NCBI GenBank assembly: GCA_007116915.1
Contig: SKHQ01000025.1
Span: forward strand, 1-33,742
Source of the DNA: Candidatus Methanomethylophilaceae archaeon
GTDB lineage: Archaea > Thermoplasmatota > Thermoplasmata > Methanomassiliicoccales > Methanomethylophilaceae
Length of the DNA: 33,742 bases
Reading direction: 5' to 3'
Shown in pieces: positions 18,580 to 26,728 of this stretch. A program made the position numbers and the translations under genes. A model generated the notes under the pieces. It ran no database searches. It was not told the DNA's origin and saw nothing but the letters and a program-made list of their open reading frames with translations. Numbering within the stretch: the stretch's first letter is position 1; each line of letters opens with the position of its first letter.

Positions 18580-20012
18580 CGGCTCCCCTCGCGTAACGAC
18601 AACATGCGCCGATAGCTGAGGACGGCATCCTTGACGGCCTTGGACTCGTCAACCCTGCCCACCGGTGCGGAATGGGGGGCGGCCAACACCGTGGCCGGAT
18701 CCTCTTCGGCGATGGATATCATAACATCCGCGATACGGTCCAGGCTCTCCATGGTCTCGTCCTCGGTGGGTTCGATCATCAACGCCTCCTCCACCAGGGC
18801 GGGGAAATAGATGGTAGGGGGATGGATGCCGTGGTCGATCATACGCTTGGCCACGTCGAGCGCCCGGACTCCCTTCTCCTTCTTCAGGTTCTTAGCGCTG
18901 GCCACGAATTCGTGCTTGCGAGGGTCGGCGAACGGCACATCGTAATGATTTTCCAGCCTCTTCTTGAGGTAGTTGGAGTTCAATACCGCCCTTTCGCTGC
19001 ATTCCTTGAGGCCGTCCCCTCCCTGTCTCAGTATGTAAGCGTAAGCGCGGAGGATGATGGCGAAGTTGCCCATCGCTCCGTTCACCTTGCCGATGCTCTT
19101 CGGTCTCGCCCAATCCAAGGTCATGCCGTCAGCGTCTTCGGCGATCCGCGGTATGGGCAGGAAATCCTCCAGGAATGACTTGACGCCTACCGGTCCCGAG
19201 CCTGGCCCACCACCGCCGTGAGGGGTGGCAAAGGTCTTGTGAAGATTGAAATGCACGAGGTCGAATCCCATGGCTCCCGGGCTGGTCTTTCCCATGATGG
19301 CGTTCAGATTCGCTCCGTCATAGTATAGGAGCGCCCCCCTCCCGTGGACCATGGCCGCCAGCTCCTTGACTCTCCTTTCGAATATACCCAATGTGTTGGG
19401 GTTGGTCAACATCAGGGCCGCGGTGCGGTCGCTGAGAGCCGCCTCCAGGGCATCGAGGTCCACGCAGCCGTCTTCACCCGACGGTATCTCCACCAGTTTG
19501 TATCCCGCCATCGCCGCCGAGGCGGGATTCGTGCCATGGGCGCTATCAGGGACTATGACCTCGTCCCTCTCCTCGCCCCGTGAGGCGTGGTACGCTTTCA
19601 CAATCAGCATTGCCGCGTATTCGCCGTGGGCGCCCGCCGAGGGTTGCAGTGAGATGGCATCCATGCCACTGATCTCGCTCAAGGCCATCTCCATACGTTT
19701 CATGATCTCCAGGCTGCCTTGGGCGTGGTCCTCGTCCATATGATGGTGCATCCTTCCCACCGAAGGCTGTGATGCCAGCCTGTCAGCGTACTTGGGGTTG
19801 TGCTTCATGGTGCAGGATCCCAAAGGGTAGGGGCCGCTGTCGGTGCCGAAGTTGTCCCTCGATAGGGCGATGTAATGGCGAAGAAGCTCGGACTCATTTA
19901 CCTTGGGCAGGTGCAAAGACCCCCTCTCCATGCCTTTGGGCATGTAGCCGCTGACATCAGGGTAAGCATCCGCATCGATACGTTCCATTATCAATCTACG
20001 GTCCGGACGCAT
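18576..20012 (-). CDS. gcvPB: glycine dehydrogenase (decarboxylating) subunit 2
   Basis: YPLGSCTMKHNPKYADRLAS, LQPSAGAHGEYAAML, DSAHGTNPASAAMAGYK, LHKTFATPHGGGGPGSGPVGV. Confidence 0.95.
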   Translation of the reverse strand: MRPDRRLIMERIDADAYPDVSGYMPKGMERGSLHLPKVNESELLRHYIALSRDNFGTDSGPYPLGSCTMKHNPKYADRLASQPSVGRMHHHMDEDHAQGSLEIMKRMEMALSEISGMDAISLQPSAGAHGEYAAMLIVKAYHASRGEERDEVIVPDSAHGTNPASAAMAGYKLVEIPSGEDGCVDLDALEAALSDRTAALMLTNPNTLGIFERRVKELAAMVHGRGALLYYDGANLNAIMGKTSPGAMGFDLVHFNLHKTFATPHGGGGPGSGPVGVKSFLEDFLPIPRIAEDADGMTLDWARPKSIGKVNGAMGNFAIILRAYAYILRQGGDGLKECSERAVLNSNYLKKRLENHYDVPFADPRKHEFVASAKNLKKEKGVRALDVAKRMIDHGIHPPTIYFPALVEEALMIEPTEDETMESLDRIADVMISIAEEDPATVLAAPHSAPVGRVDESKAVKDAVLSYRRMLSLREGSR

Positions 20013-21337
20013 CAGAGCACCTCCCTCAGCATGGATACGAAGTGGTCTTGGACTTCATCATCATGCATCTCAGTGGTGGCGAGCAGCATGCAGTCTCCCA
20101 TCTCGGGGACATGGGCTGACAGCGGCAAGCCTCCTTGGAAGCCTCTCTTAGCTAGTATGCAGTTGATCTTCTCCGGTTTGACCGGGAGTTCGACCGCGAA
20201 CTCATTGAAATGATGATTGTCGAAGACTGGGGATTGTACGTTGTCGATGTCGGAGATGAGATCCATCAGGCGTCGGGCGCGATTGATGTTCTCCTTGGCC
20301 AGTTCTATGAGGCCGTCACGACCATGATAGGATAGGAAAACGGCCGCCGCCACTGCCACCAAAGCGACGTTGGTGCAGATGTTGGAGGTTGCCCTGCCAC
20401 GACGTATGTGTTGCTCCCTGGTCTGAAGCGTCATACAGAACGCCTGCTCGCCACGGGAGTCCTCGGTGAGGCCAATCACCCTGCCCGGCATCTTGCGCAC
20501 ATGCTCTTGACGGCAGGCGAACAATCCCAGACCCGGGCCGCCGTAGTTCATCGGCGAGCCGAGGCACTGTCCGTCCCCCACCACTATGTCAGCACCCATG
20601 TCACCCGGTGCGCGCATGAGTGCCAGTGCGATGGGGTTAACGCCCACCACCAGCGGTGCATCGGTCATGCCACGGAGGAGTGGAACACGGGCGTCGATCA
20701 CACCGAAAAGATTGGGAGTCTCAGCGTAAAGTCCGCAAACCCCGTCCGTGATCCGTCTTTCCACGTCATCGAGGTCCACGCCGCCGTCCTCGTCCCAGCC
20801 GTAGAGCTCCAGCTCCACCCCGGTTCCGATAAGATAGTTGCGCAGTACGGACACCTTCTCCCGTGTCATGGCCCGGGGGGCGAGGAACACGTTTCCATCG
20901 TTGAGGCGGGCGCACATCCTGGCGGCCTCACCGAGCGCGGTGGCGCCGTCGTACATCGAACAATTGGCAGCATCGAGGCCGGTCAGCTCGCAGATGTGGC
21001 TCTGGTACTCGAACAGGGCCTGCAGCATACCCTGGCTCATTTCCGGTTGATATGGAGTGTATGATGTGTAGAACTCGCTACGGGATATCACGTGATCCAC
21101 GGCGGCGGGGACGTAGTGGTCGTAGCAACCGACGCCAAGGAAGGACGGCACCTCGCCGGCATGACTGTTCTTTGCCAGGATGCGCTCTATCTCCCTCGTC
21201 ACATCCTTTTCAGACATCCCTTTCGGCAGGGGGAGATGGCATCTCACCTCTTCGGGTACGTCCTTGAATAATTCGTCCTCGAAACCGATGCCAATGAAAT
21301 CCATCATCCTCTTCCTGTCCATGCAATCACCATTCAC
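20012..21337 (-). CDS. gcvPA: glycine dehydrogenase (decarboxylating) subunit 1 (likely ATG start at 21322)
   Basis: FLGVGCYDHYVPAAVDHVISRSEFYTSYTPYQPEMSQGMLQALFEYQSHICELTGLDAANCSMYDGATALGEAA, SNICTN. Confidence 0.95.
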   Translation of the reverse strand: MNGDCMDRKRMMDFIGIGFEDELFKDVPEEVRCHLPLPKGMSEKDVTREIERILAKNSHAGEVPSFLGVGCYDHYVPAAVDHVISRSEFYTSYTPYQPEMSQGMLQALFEYQSHICELTGLDAANCSMYDGATALGEAARMCARLNDGNVFLAPRAMTREKVSVLRNYLIGTGVELELYGWDEDGGVDLDDVERRITDGVCGLYAETPNLFGVIDARVPLLRGMTDAPLVVGVNPIALALMRAPGDMGADIVVGDGQCLGSPMNYGGPGLGLFACRQEHVRKMPGRVIGLTEDSRGEQAFCMTLQTREQHIRRGRATSNICTNVALVAVAAAVFLSYHGRDGLIELAKENINRARRLMDLISDIDNVQSPVFDNHHFNEFAVELPVKPEKINCILAKRGFQGGLPLSAHVPEMGDCMLLATTEMHDDEVQDHFVSMLREVL

Positions 21338-21364
21338 CAGTTTGCGAATTATTTAAGCGTGATG

Positions 21365-21778
21365 TCACTGCTCGCGACGCCTGACGACCTCTGTGGCCAG
21401 GCGGGAGTAGAATGCCGGAAGACTCTCGATATCCTTAATGTCCTTGCGGCATACGCGGGATAGGGTGGCGCGTATGCTATCGTCATACTGTACCTGGTTG
21501 GCCTCCAAAGCCTCCTTCAGTAGACGGGATATCTGTCCCCCGGTACGGTCCCAGTCTGTGAGTATGATCGCCTTTCTACCCTCTCGGGAAAGACCTTCGG
21601 CAACTTGGAATATCCCTCCTGCGCCTTGTACGGTGCGTATCTCGCGCTGCACTCCCAGTATTCCGAGGGCGCTCCGGTCTTTCAGTCCTTCAACCAGCAC
21701 CACATATTCATCGGGCAGGTCCTCGAGTTCCAGAAGGGCCTTGGTGAGTTTTTCGAAGCGTTCGGCGACGGCACTCAT
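21365..21778 (-). CDS. small TOPRIM-domain protein (ribonuclease M5/primase-like toprim)
   Basis: YVVLVEGLKDRSALGILG, KAIILTDWDRTGGQISRLL; likely start MSAVAERF at 21778, abutting the DUF167 stop. Confidence 0.8.
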   Translation of the reverse strand: MSAVAERFEKLTKALLELEDLPDEYVVLVEGLKDRSALGILGVQREIRTVQGAGGIFQVAEGLSREGRKAIILTDWDRTGGQISRLLKEALEANQVQYDDSIRATLSRVCRKDIKDIESLPAFYSRLATEVVRRREQ

Positions 21779-22092
21779 CACAACCTCTCCATCAACGCCT
21801 CCAGATCCGCCATCTCCATGGCGATCCGCAAGGTCTTCATCCGGCCGCCGGCACCATGGCTTATGCCGACCTCGGAACCGGTCAGTGTCGCGAAGAGGTC
21901 GATAATCTCCCGGTTGGCTCTGCCATCGGCGGGAGGAGCCCTCACTTTGACGGTGACGCGTTGCCTCCATTGGTCGAAACCCTCGACCTTGGAAGTACCG
22001 GAACGAGGGGACACCAGTATGTCCAACTCCGAGCCTCCCCCGACCGATCTGACCGCCTTACCGAGATGCATGGTTGCCATAGGTGATATCAC
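21778..22092 (-). CDS. DUF167 (YggU-like) family protein
   Basis: LDILVSPRSGTSKVEGFDQWRQRVTVKVRAPPADGRANREIIDLFATL..EVGISHGAGGRMKTLRI. Confidence 0.88.
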   Translation of the reverse strand: MISPMATMHLGKAVRSVGGGSELDILVSPRSGTSKVEGFDQWRQRVTVKVRAPPADGRANREIIDLFATLTGSEVGISHGAGGRMKTLRIAMEMADLEALMERL

Positions 22093-22139
22093 TTAATGAT
22101 GTTTCCCATCTCTCATAAGAATCATATACAGACAACCGG

Positions 22140-22907
22140 ATGATGAGAAACATGGGACCGCCTCCAGCAGAGTCGATGGTATATGAGGAACTCACCTCGT
22201 TCTATCGCAAGGAGAGGTCCTCGAATTCGTTATCGGAGATCAGGCACGATTTCTATCCATCACTAGCGGAAATGATCACGCGGACTCAGAGGGAATACGA
22301 GAAAGCCCTCACCCAAGATCCGGACTCCATAGTATGCGAGGGTTTGAACCAAAGACGGAAGAAGATGATGGATATCGCACAGCGTATCATCGATGACCGG
22401 ATGGTAAAGATCGCATCCATGGCACTCAAGGGAGGCGTGGGTTACGGCAACTCCTTTGAGAGGCTCACATCCGAGGAAAGGGCGCTCTATCAGAAGATAC
22501 TGGAGTCGTTCCGTTCCCACCGCGAGGCCCTTCCCCAGCTCCGGAGGAGGGACTTCCGTATAGCGGAGCTTTCCACAGAACCCCTTCCCGCGCCCATCGA
22601 ACCAGTCATGGCTGATACCGAGGAGGCGCCCGCCTATGACGCGGAGCCTATCGAGGAAGCGGATGGGCAGGAGTCCGAGATAGAACAGTTGCCTGGTGAT
22701 GAGGAGCTGGTCGAAGGCTGCGACGTCCTGATCGATGACGACGAGAAGGACAATCTGGTCATCCGTATCCTGCAGGATCTGCCCACATTCTCAGGCCCGT
22801 ACCGTGATTATACGCTGCAAAAAGAGGATGTGGTACTGATGCCGCGCAGCTTGGCTGAGGCGCTGATAAGTCGTGAGGCGGCCATAGAGGTCAAACCTCG
22901 TCTATAG
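22140..22907 (+). CDS. gins15: GINS complex subunit, Gins51 (Gins15)-like
   Basis: N-terminal helical A-domain (YEELTSFYRKERSSNSLSEIRHDFYPSLAEMI) and C-terminal B-domain (VIRILQDLPTFSGPYRDYTLQKEDVVLMPRSLAEALISREAAIEV) joined by an acidic linker. Confidence 0.8.
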   Translation: MMRNMGPPPAESMVYEELTSFYRKERSSNSLSEIRHDFYPSLAEMITRTQREYEKALTQDPDSIVCEGLNQRRKKMMDIAQRIIDDRMVKIASMALKGGVGYGNSFERLTSEERALYQKILESFRSHREALPQLRRRDFRIAELSTEPLPAPIEPVMADTEEAPAYDAEPIEEADGQESEIEQLPGDEELVEGCDVLIDDDEKDNLVIRILQDLPTFSGPYRDYTLQKEDVVLMPRSLAEALISREAAIEVKPRL

Positions 22908-23660
22908 GGATTTGACGGTACGGTAGTCGCCGGGGAACTCCAGACAGTCGATGTTCATCCGTTTTATGCCGGTTATCCGTGCCACCGTGTCCCGGGCCGC
23001 ATCAGGGGTGTTGTTGTTCTTACTGAGGTGGGCGAGGAATATCTTCCTACCGTTGCCCATGGTGTTGCGTAGGGATATACCACAATCGATGTTGGAAAGA
23101 TGGCCCGATTCCCCGGAAATGCGTCTTTTTAAATAAAGTGGGTATGGCCCATCTTGCAACATCTTCTCGTCATAATTGGATTCGATAACGGCAACGTCAA
23201 CGTCCTTGAGGGCCGCCTCTACCGGTGCCGTCATGATACCGGTGTCGGTGGCGATGAGCACCCGGTTGTCGCTTTGGCAGAGAAGGAATGCGTTTGGTTC
23301 CATGGCGTCATGGGACGTCGGCAGAGGCGTAATATCTATACCTCCGATGCTGAAAGGCTCCGAGGTTCGGAAGCTTTCGTATCCGACCTTCCCGATCGAG
23401 GCGTTGGACAGTGTATTCATGTTGCCCATCACCGGCACACCCCATCTTCTGGACAGTACACCCGCTCCGCGCACATGGTCTATATGTTCGTGGCTGAGAA
23501 TTATGGCGGAGATCTCCTCACTATCGATGCCGACACGGCCGATGAGCTCGGTGAGTCTCTTGCCGTTCAGTCCGGCGTCGATCATCACGCTTCCTTCCGG
23601 GGTCCTCACAACGACGCAGTTGCCGTCGCTACCGCTGGCAAGGACATGGACTTCTATCAT
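22902..23660 (-). CDS. MBL-fold metallohydrolase (YycJ/WalJ-like)
   Basis: VHVLASGSDGNCVVVRTPEGSVMIDAGLNGKRL, IILSHEHIDHVRGAGVLSRRWGVPV, HLSKNNNTPDAARDTV. Confidence 0.9.
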   Translation of the reverse strand: MIEVHVLASGSDGNCVVVRTPEGSVMIDAGLNGKRLTELIGRVGIDSEEISAIILSHEHIDHVRGAGVLSRRWGVPVMGNMNTLSNASIGKVGYESFRTSEPFSIGGIDITPLPTSHDAMEPNAFLLCQSDNRVLIATDTGIMTAPVEAALKDVDVAVIESNYDEKMLQDGPYPLYLKRRISGESGHLSNIDCGISLRNTMGNGRKIFLAHLSKNNNTPDAARDTVARITGIKRMNIDCLEFPGDYRTVKSL

Positions 23661-23723
23661 GGGCAGACCACGCGAGATGCCCAGACAGTGATAAATGAGT
23701 GCTGGGGATCAGTGAAAATACGT

Positions 23724-24206
23724 TCATCCTCCCTTGTTACGGTATATGGCGAAGATGATGTCGCCGCGGGTTACTATGCCGACAAGGGTATCCTTCTCTA
23801 TCACCGGCACCCTGTTGACCTTCTTTTCAATCATCCTCTCCACGGTGTCGATGATATGAGCATCGGGACCTACAGTCAGCACCGCCCTGGTCATCACCTC
23901 TTTCACCGGAGTATCCGATATCTTCACCACTGTCTCCCGGGCGTCATCATCGCCGATTATGTCGAAGGGCATGCTGAGAATGTTAAGGGAGGGATGTCCC
24001 ATACGCAGCTTGTCCTGGTATTTCATGACCAATTCCAGGATGTCGGTTTCACTCAGGATGCCTACCAGACGGTTGTCGTCATCGACAACGGGCGCCCCCG
24101 ATATCCCGCCTAGTGCGAACTTGAGCGTTGCCTGCTTGATAGTATCGTCCGCTTGGACCGTGACCAGATTCGTGGTCATGACGTCCCTCACCTTTAGGCT
24201 GCTCAT
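23724..24206 (-). CDS. tandem CBS-domain protein
   Basis: VRDVMTTNLVTVQADDTIKQATLKF..GGISGAPVVDDDNRLVGILSETDIL...VKEVMTRAVLTVGPDAHIIDTVERMIEKKVNRVPVIEKDTLVGIVTRGDII. Confidence 0.93.
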   Translation of the reverse strand: MSSLKVRDVMTTNLVTVQADDTIKQATLKFALGGISGAPVVDDDNRLVGILSETDILELVMKYQDKLRMGHPSLNILSMPFDIIGDDDARETVVKISDTPVKEVMTRAVLTVGPDAHIIDTVERMIEKKVNRVPVIEKDTLVGIVTRGDIIFAIYRNKGG

Positions 24207-24273
24207 GTTTCCTAATCCACAACCCCGGTATTTGAATTTTCAGCAAAGACCTGTAAACTATTATCTATGACAG

Positions 24274-24681
24274 ATGAAATCCATAGATGGTGAGCAGATA
24301 AAGATAATTCATAAGGACGACAGGGCCATGGGCGGCAGTATGGGGGCAAGGGCCATCATGGTCATAGGGACTGCCCTCCTGCCCACCACTGTATATGCGA
24401 CATTCATAGGAAACGAATTCAGTTCCGAACTCTTCCTACTGATAATGTGGCCCCCCGTCCTGATGGGGCTTGGGATTCTATATTACACCATCATAAGGAA
24501 TTTCAACGGCAATCGCCCCTATAGCCAGTACACGAGACCACGTAAAGTTCCGGACGACGTAGTCTCCAAATCCTACATCGGCAGATGCCCGCAGTGCAAC
24601 GGCAAGGTGTTCATCAATGATGAAAATTGCCGATGGTGCGGCTGGGAGGTCCTGGACGATCGTCTACGGGCTCCGGTCTAG
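24274..24681 (+). CDS. membrane protein with C-terminal zinc ribbon
   Basis: Two hydrophobic segments, then GRCPQCNGKVFINDENCRWCGWEVL. Confidence 0.65.
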   Translation: MKSIDGEQIKIIHKDDRAMGGSMGARAIMVIGTALLPTTVYATFIGNEFSSELFLLIMWPPVLMGLGILYYTIIRNFNGNRPYSQYTRPRKVPDDVVSKSYIGRCPQCNGKVFINDENCRWCGWEVLDDRLRAPV

Positions 24682-24717
24682 GGCATCCCAAAGGTTATTC
24701 TCCGCGATCCGCCATCA

Positions 24718-24734
24718 TATCGAAAATATCGATA
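24718..24734. repeat. inverted repeat TATCGA-AAATA-TCGATA
   Basis: Perfect 6-bp arms with 5-nt spacer in the intergenic region upstream of tRNA-Lys. Confidence 0.45.
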
Positions 24735-24775
24735 AATCACTCACCCAGAGTTTCGAAGTAAGGCTGTGATTTCGA

Positions 24776-24797
24776 TACCTTTATTAACAAAAAGGTA
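24776..24797. promoter_or_regulatory. inverted repeat TACCTTT-attaacaa-AAAGGTA overlapping the expected tRNA-Lys promoter
   Basis: Perfect 7-bp arms, 8-nt A+T-rich loop, ending 15 nt before the tRNA 5' end. Confidence 0.45.
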
Positions 24798-24812
24798 ATC
24801 TCCGAATCACAC

Positions 24813-24889
24813 GGGCCCGTAGCTCAGCTAGGTAGAGCGATCGGCTCTTAACCGATCGGTCAAGGGTTCGAATCCCTTCGGGCCCGCCA
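24813..24889 (+). tRNA. tRNA-Lys (anticodon CTT), 3' CCA encoded
   Basis: Acceptor GGGCCCG/CGGGCCC, D-arm GCTCAGCTAGGTAGAGC, anticodon stem ATCGG-CTCTTAA-CCGAT, T-arm AAGGG-TTCGAAT-CCCTT, then G-CCA. Confidence 0.96.
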
Positions 24890-24953
24890 GTATTTTCTGG
24901 CTCCCTTCCCGTGTAAACGGTCCTTGAAACTTAGAATCCTCTGATGCCCGTTC

Positions 24954-25934
24954 TCACGTATCGAGGCCGGCTAGGAAACGCAGATCAATGCGCGAGGGGA
25001 TGTCCGGCAAAGAGGATATCCGTCCGAACTCCAGCATGACCTCTGCGGCCATCTCCAGGCTCTGGAGGTCGCTTCCATTGAATCCCACCTCATAATTCTG
25101 CAGCAGGCTGCACATCTCCTGTTCCGCCGCATCGGCAACACCAGTACGTGACGCACAGATGTCCATGGCCTCCGACCAGTTGTCGATGATGAATTGGTTA
25201 CTTCTCATCAATATCTCTATCATGGCGGAGACGGCGGCCGGGTTCCTTTCCATTATCCTCTGGGAGGCCAAAAGGACCATCGGGAATGTCGTTCCCTGCC
25301 CGGAGGAGTTGCCTATCTCATGGACCGCGCTTCCACACAGCCTTTCAGTGGCGATCGCCCAAGGCTCGCTACCGACCATTGCAACTATGCCGTTTTGGTC
25401 CTGGCCTGAAACCCCGCTCTGCATGGCGAGGGGGATGTTGATCGGATCCATGGGGACTAGGATGACCTTACTGGAGTCAACCCCGTTAGCATCCATCCAG
25501 CGCAGGAATGCGCCGTGGGTGCTCGATCCTTGTTGGAGTCCGACCTTCTTTCCCTCCAGGTCTTTGGGCTCTAGGATGTCGGTGTGAGCGATGAAACGAT
25601 GCATGCCTTCGCCGTTGATGAAGCGCGCTACTATCATGGCGCCGTTGTCCTTGGAGATCGTGCTTATGGCCGGGCCGTCGCCCATGGCGGCCATGTCAGC
25701 CGAACCAGTCACAAGGGCCTCGGCCGCCCGTATCCCTCCCGTGACTACAAGAGGTTTTATCCCCGCCTCTTCCAGCATTCCGGTCTCCTTGGCGATGATC
25801 AGGGTCTCGAAGTTCGATTTTTCGCTGAATGCTACCGTGACCGTATCGTCATTGAGCAAAGGCAGCACGACAGCCACTCCGGCGAGGAGGAGTGCGCCCA
25901 CCAGGACCAATGAGAAAATCTGTATCGCTTTCAT
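24954..25934 (-). CDS. SsuA/TauA/NMT1-like ABC transporter substrate-binding protein
   Basis: N-terminal hydrophobic anchor, VTVAFSEKSNFETLIIAKETGMLEEAGIKPLVVTGG..AAEALVTGSADMAAMGDGPA, LEGKKVGLQQGSSTHGAFLRWM. Confidence 0.85.
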   Translation of the reverse strand: MKAIQIFSLVLVGALLLAGVAVVLPLLNDDTVTVAFSEKSNFETLIIAKETGMLEEAGIKPLVVTGGIRAAEALVTGSADMAAMGDGPAISTISKDNGAMIVARFINGEGMHRFIAHTDILEPKDLEGKKVGLQQGSSTHGAFLRWMDANGVDSSKVILVPMDPINIPLAMQSGVSGQDQNGIVAMVGSEPWAIATERLCGSAVHEIGNSSGQGTTFPMVLLASQRIMERNPAAVSAMIEILMRSNQFIIDNWSEAMDICASRTGVADAAEQEMCSLLQNYEVGFNGSDLQSLEMAAEVMLEFGRISSLPDIPSRIDLRFLAGLDT

Positions 25935-25938
25935 CGCT

Positions 25939-26724
25939 TCAGTCTCCTATCGTCAACAATTGCACCGGAGCCGCTCCGTTGGCACAGGCGCAGGCCTGTA
26001 GCATGCCGATGATCTCTTCTCTAAGACTCATCATCGATGGGCTGGAAAGGTCACGCGGCCAATCCGCGTCCAATACCCACTCCCTCTCAATCCTGCCCGG
26101 GGATGCGGACATGAGCACCACTCTGGTGCCCAACATCAGGGCCTCGTCTATGTTGTGTGTCACGAAGACCACGGTCTTGGAACCTTCCTTCCACAGTCTA
26201 AGCACATCATTGTCCAGTTTTCTCCTCGTCTGCTCGTCGAGGCTACCGAAGGGCTCATCCATCAACAACAGGTCAGGTCCCATGGCCAACGCGCGGGCTA
26301 TGGCCACACGTTGCTTCATCCCGCCGGAGAGGTCGCTGGGGCGGGAGTTAGCGAATCCGTCCAGACCGACCATCTTCAGGTATTCCATGGCCAGACTCTC
26401 CCTGCCGTTTTTCTCTTGGACGGAGAACATCACGTTCTGAAGGACCGACATCCACGGATAGAGGCTGGGCTCCTGGAAGACCACGCCGCGTTCAGGTGAC
26501 GGGCCGATGACTTTCTTGCCCTTGAACAGCACATCCCCGCGCGTCGGCGACTCGAAACCAGCCAAGAGATTCAAGGTGGTGCTTTTTCCACAACCGCTTG
26601 AGCCTATCAGACACAGGAACTCACCCTCTTTGACATCCAAGTCTATGCCGTTTAGAGCCACTAGACCACGGCCGTTGCGCGGATCGGTGAACACCTTGGA
26701 AACATTCCTCAAGGACGCCAACAT
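25939..26724 (-). CDS. ABC transporter ATP-binding protein, nitrate/sulfonate/taurine type
   Basis: LIGSSGCGKSTTLNLLAGFE, VFQEPSLYPWMSVLQNV, LSGGMKQRVAIARALAMGPDLLLMDEPFGSLD, FVTHNIDEALMLG. Confidence 0.9.
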   Translation of the reverse strand: MLASLRNVSKVFTDPRNGRGLVALNGIDLDVKEGEFLCLIGSSGCGKSTTLNLLAGFESPTRGDVLFKGKKVIGPSPERGVVFQEPSLYPWMSVLQNVMFSVQEKNGRESLAMEYLKMVGLDGFANSRPSDLSGGMKQRVAIARALAMGPDLLLMDEPFGSLDEQTRRKLDNDVLRLWKEGSKTVVFVTHNIDEALMLGTRVVLMSASPGRIEREWVLDADWPRDLSSPSMMSLREEIIGMLQACACANGAAPVQLLTIGD

Positions 26725-26728
26725 CTTT

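Noticed and set aside
21779-21970. N-terminal extension of the TOPRIM ORF
   Set aside because: Overlaps DUF167 in another frame; the natural start is MSAVAERF at 21778.
23154-24113. 319-aa plus-strand ORF
   Set aside because: Antisense across both the MBL hydrolase and CBS genes; no recognisable domain; His/Asp-rich shadow translation.
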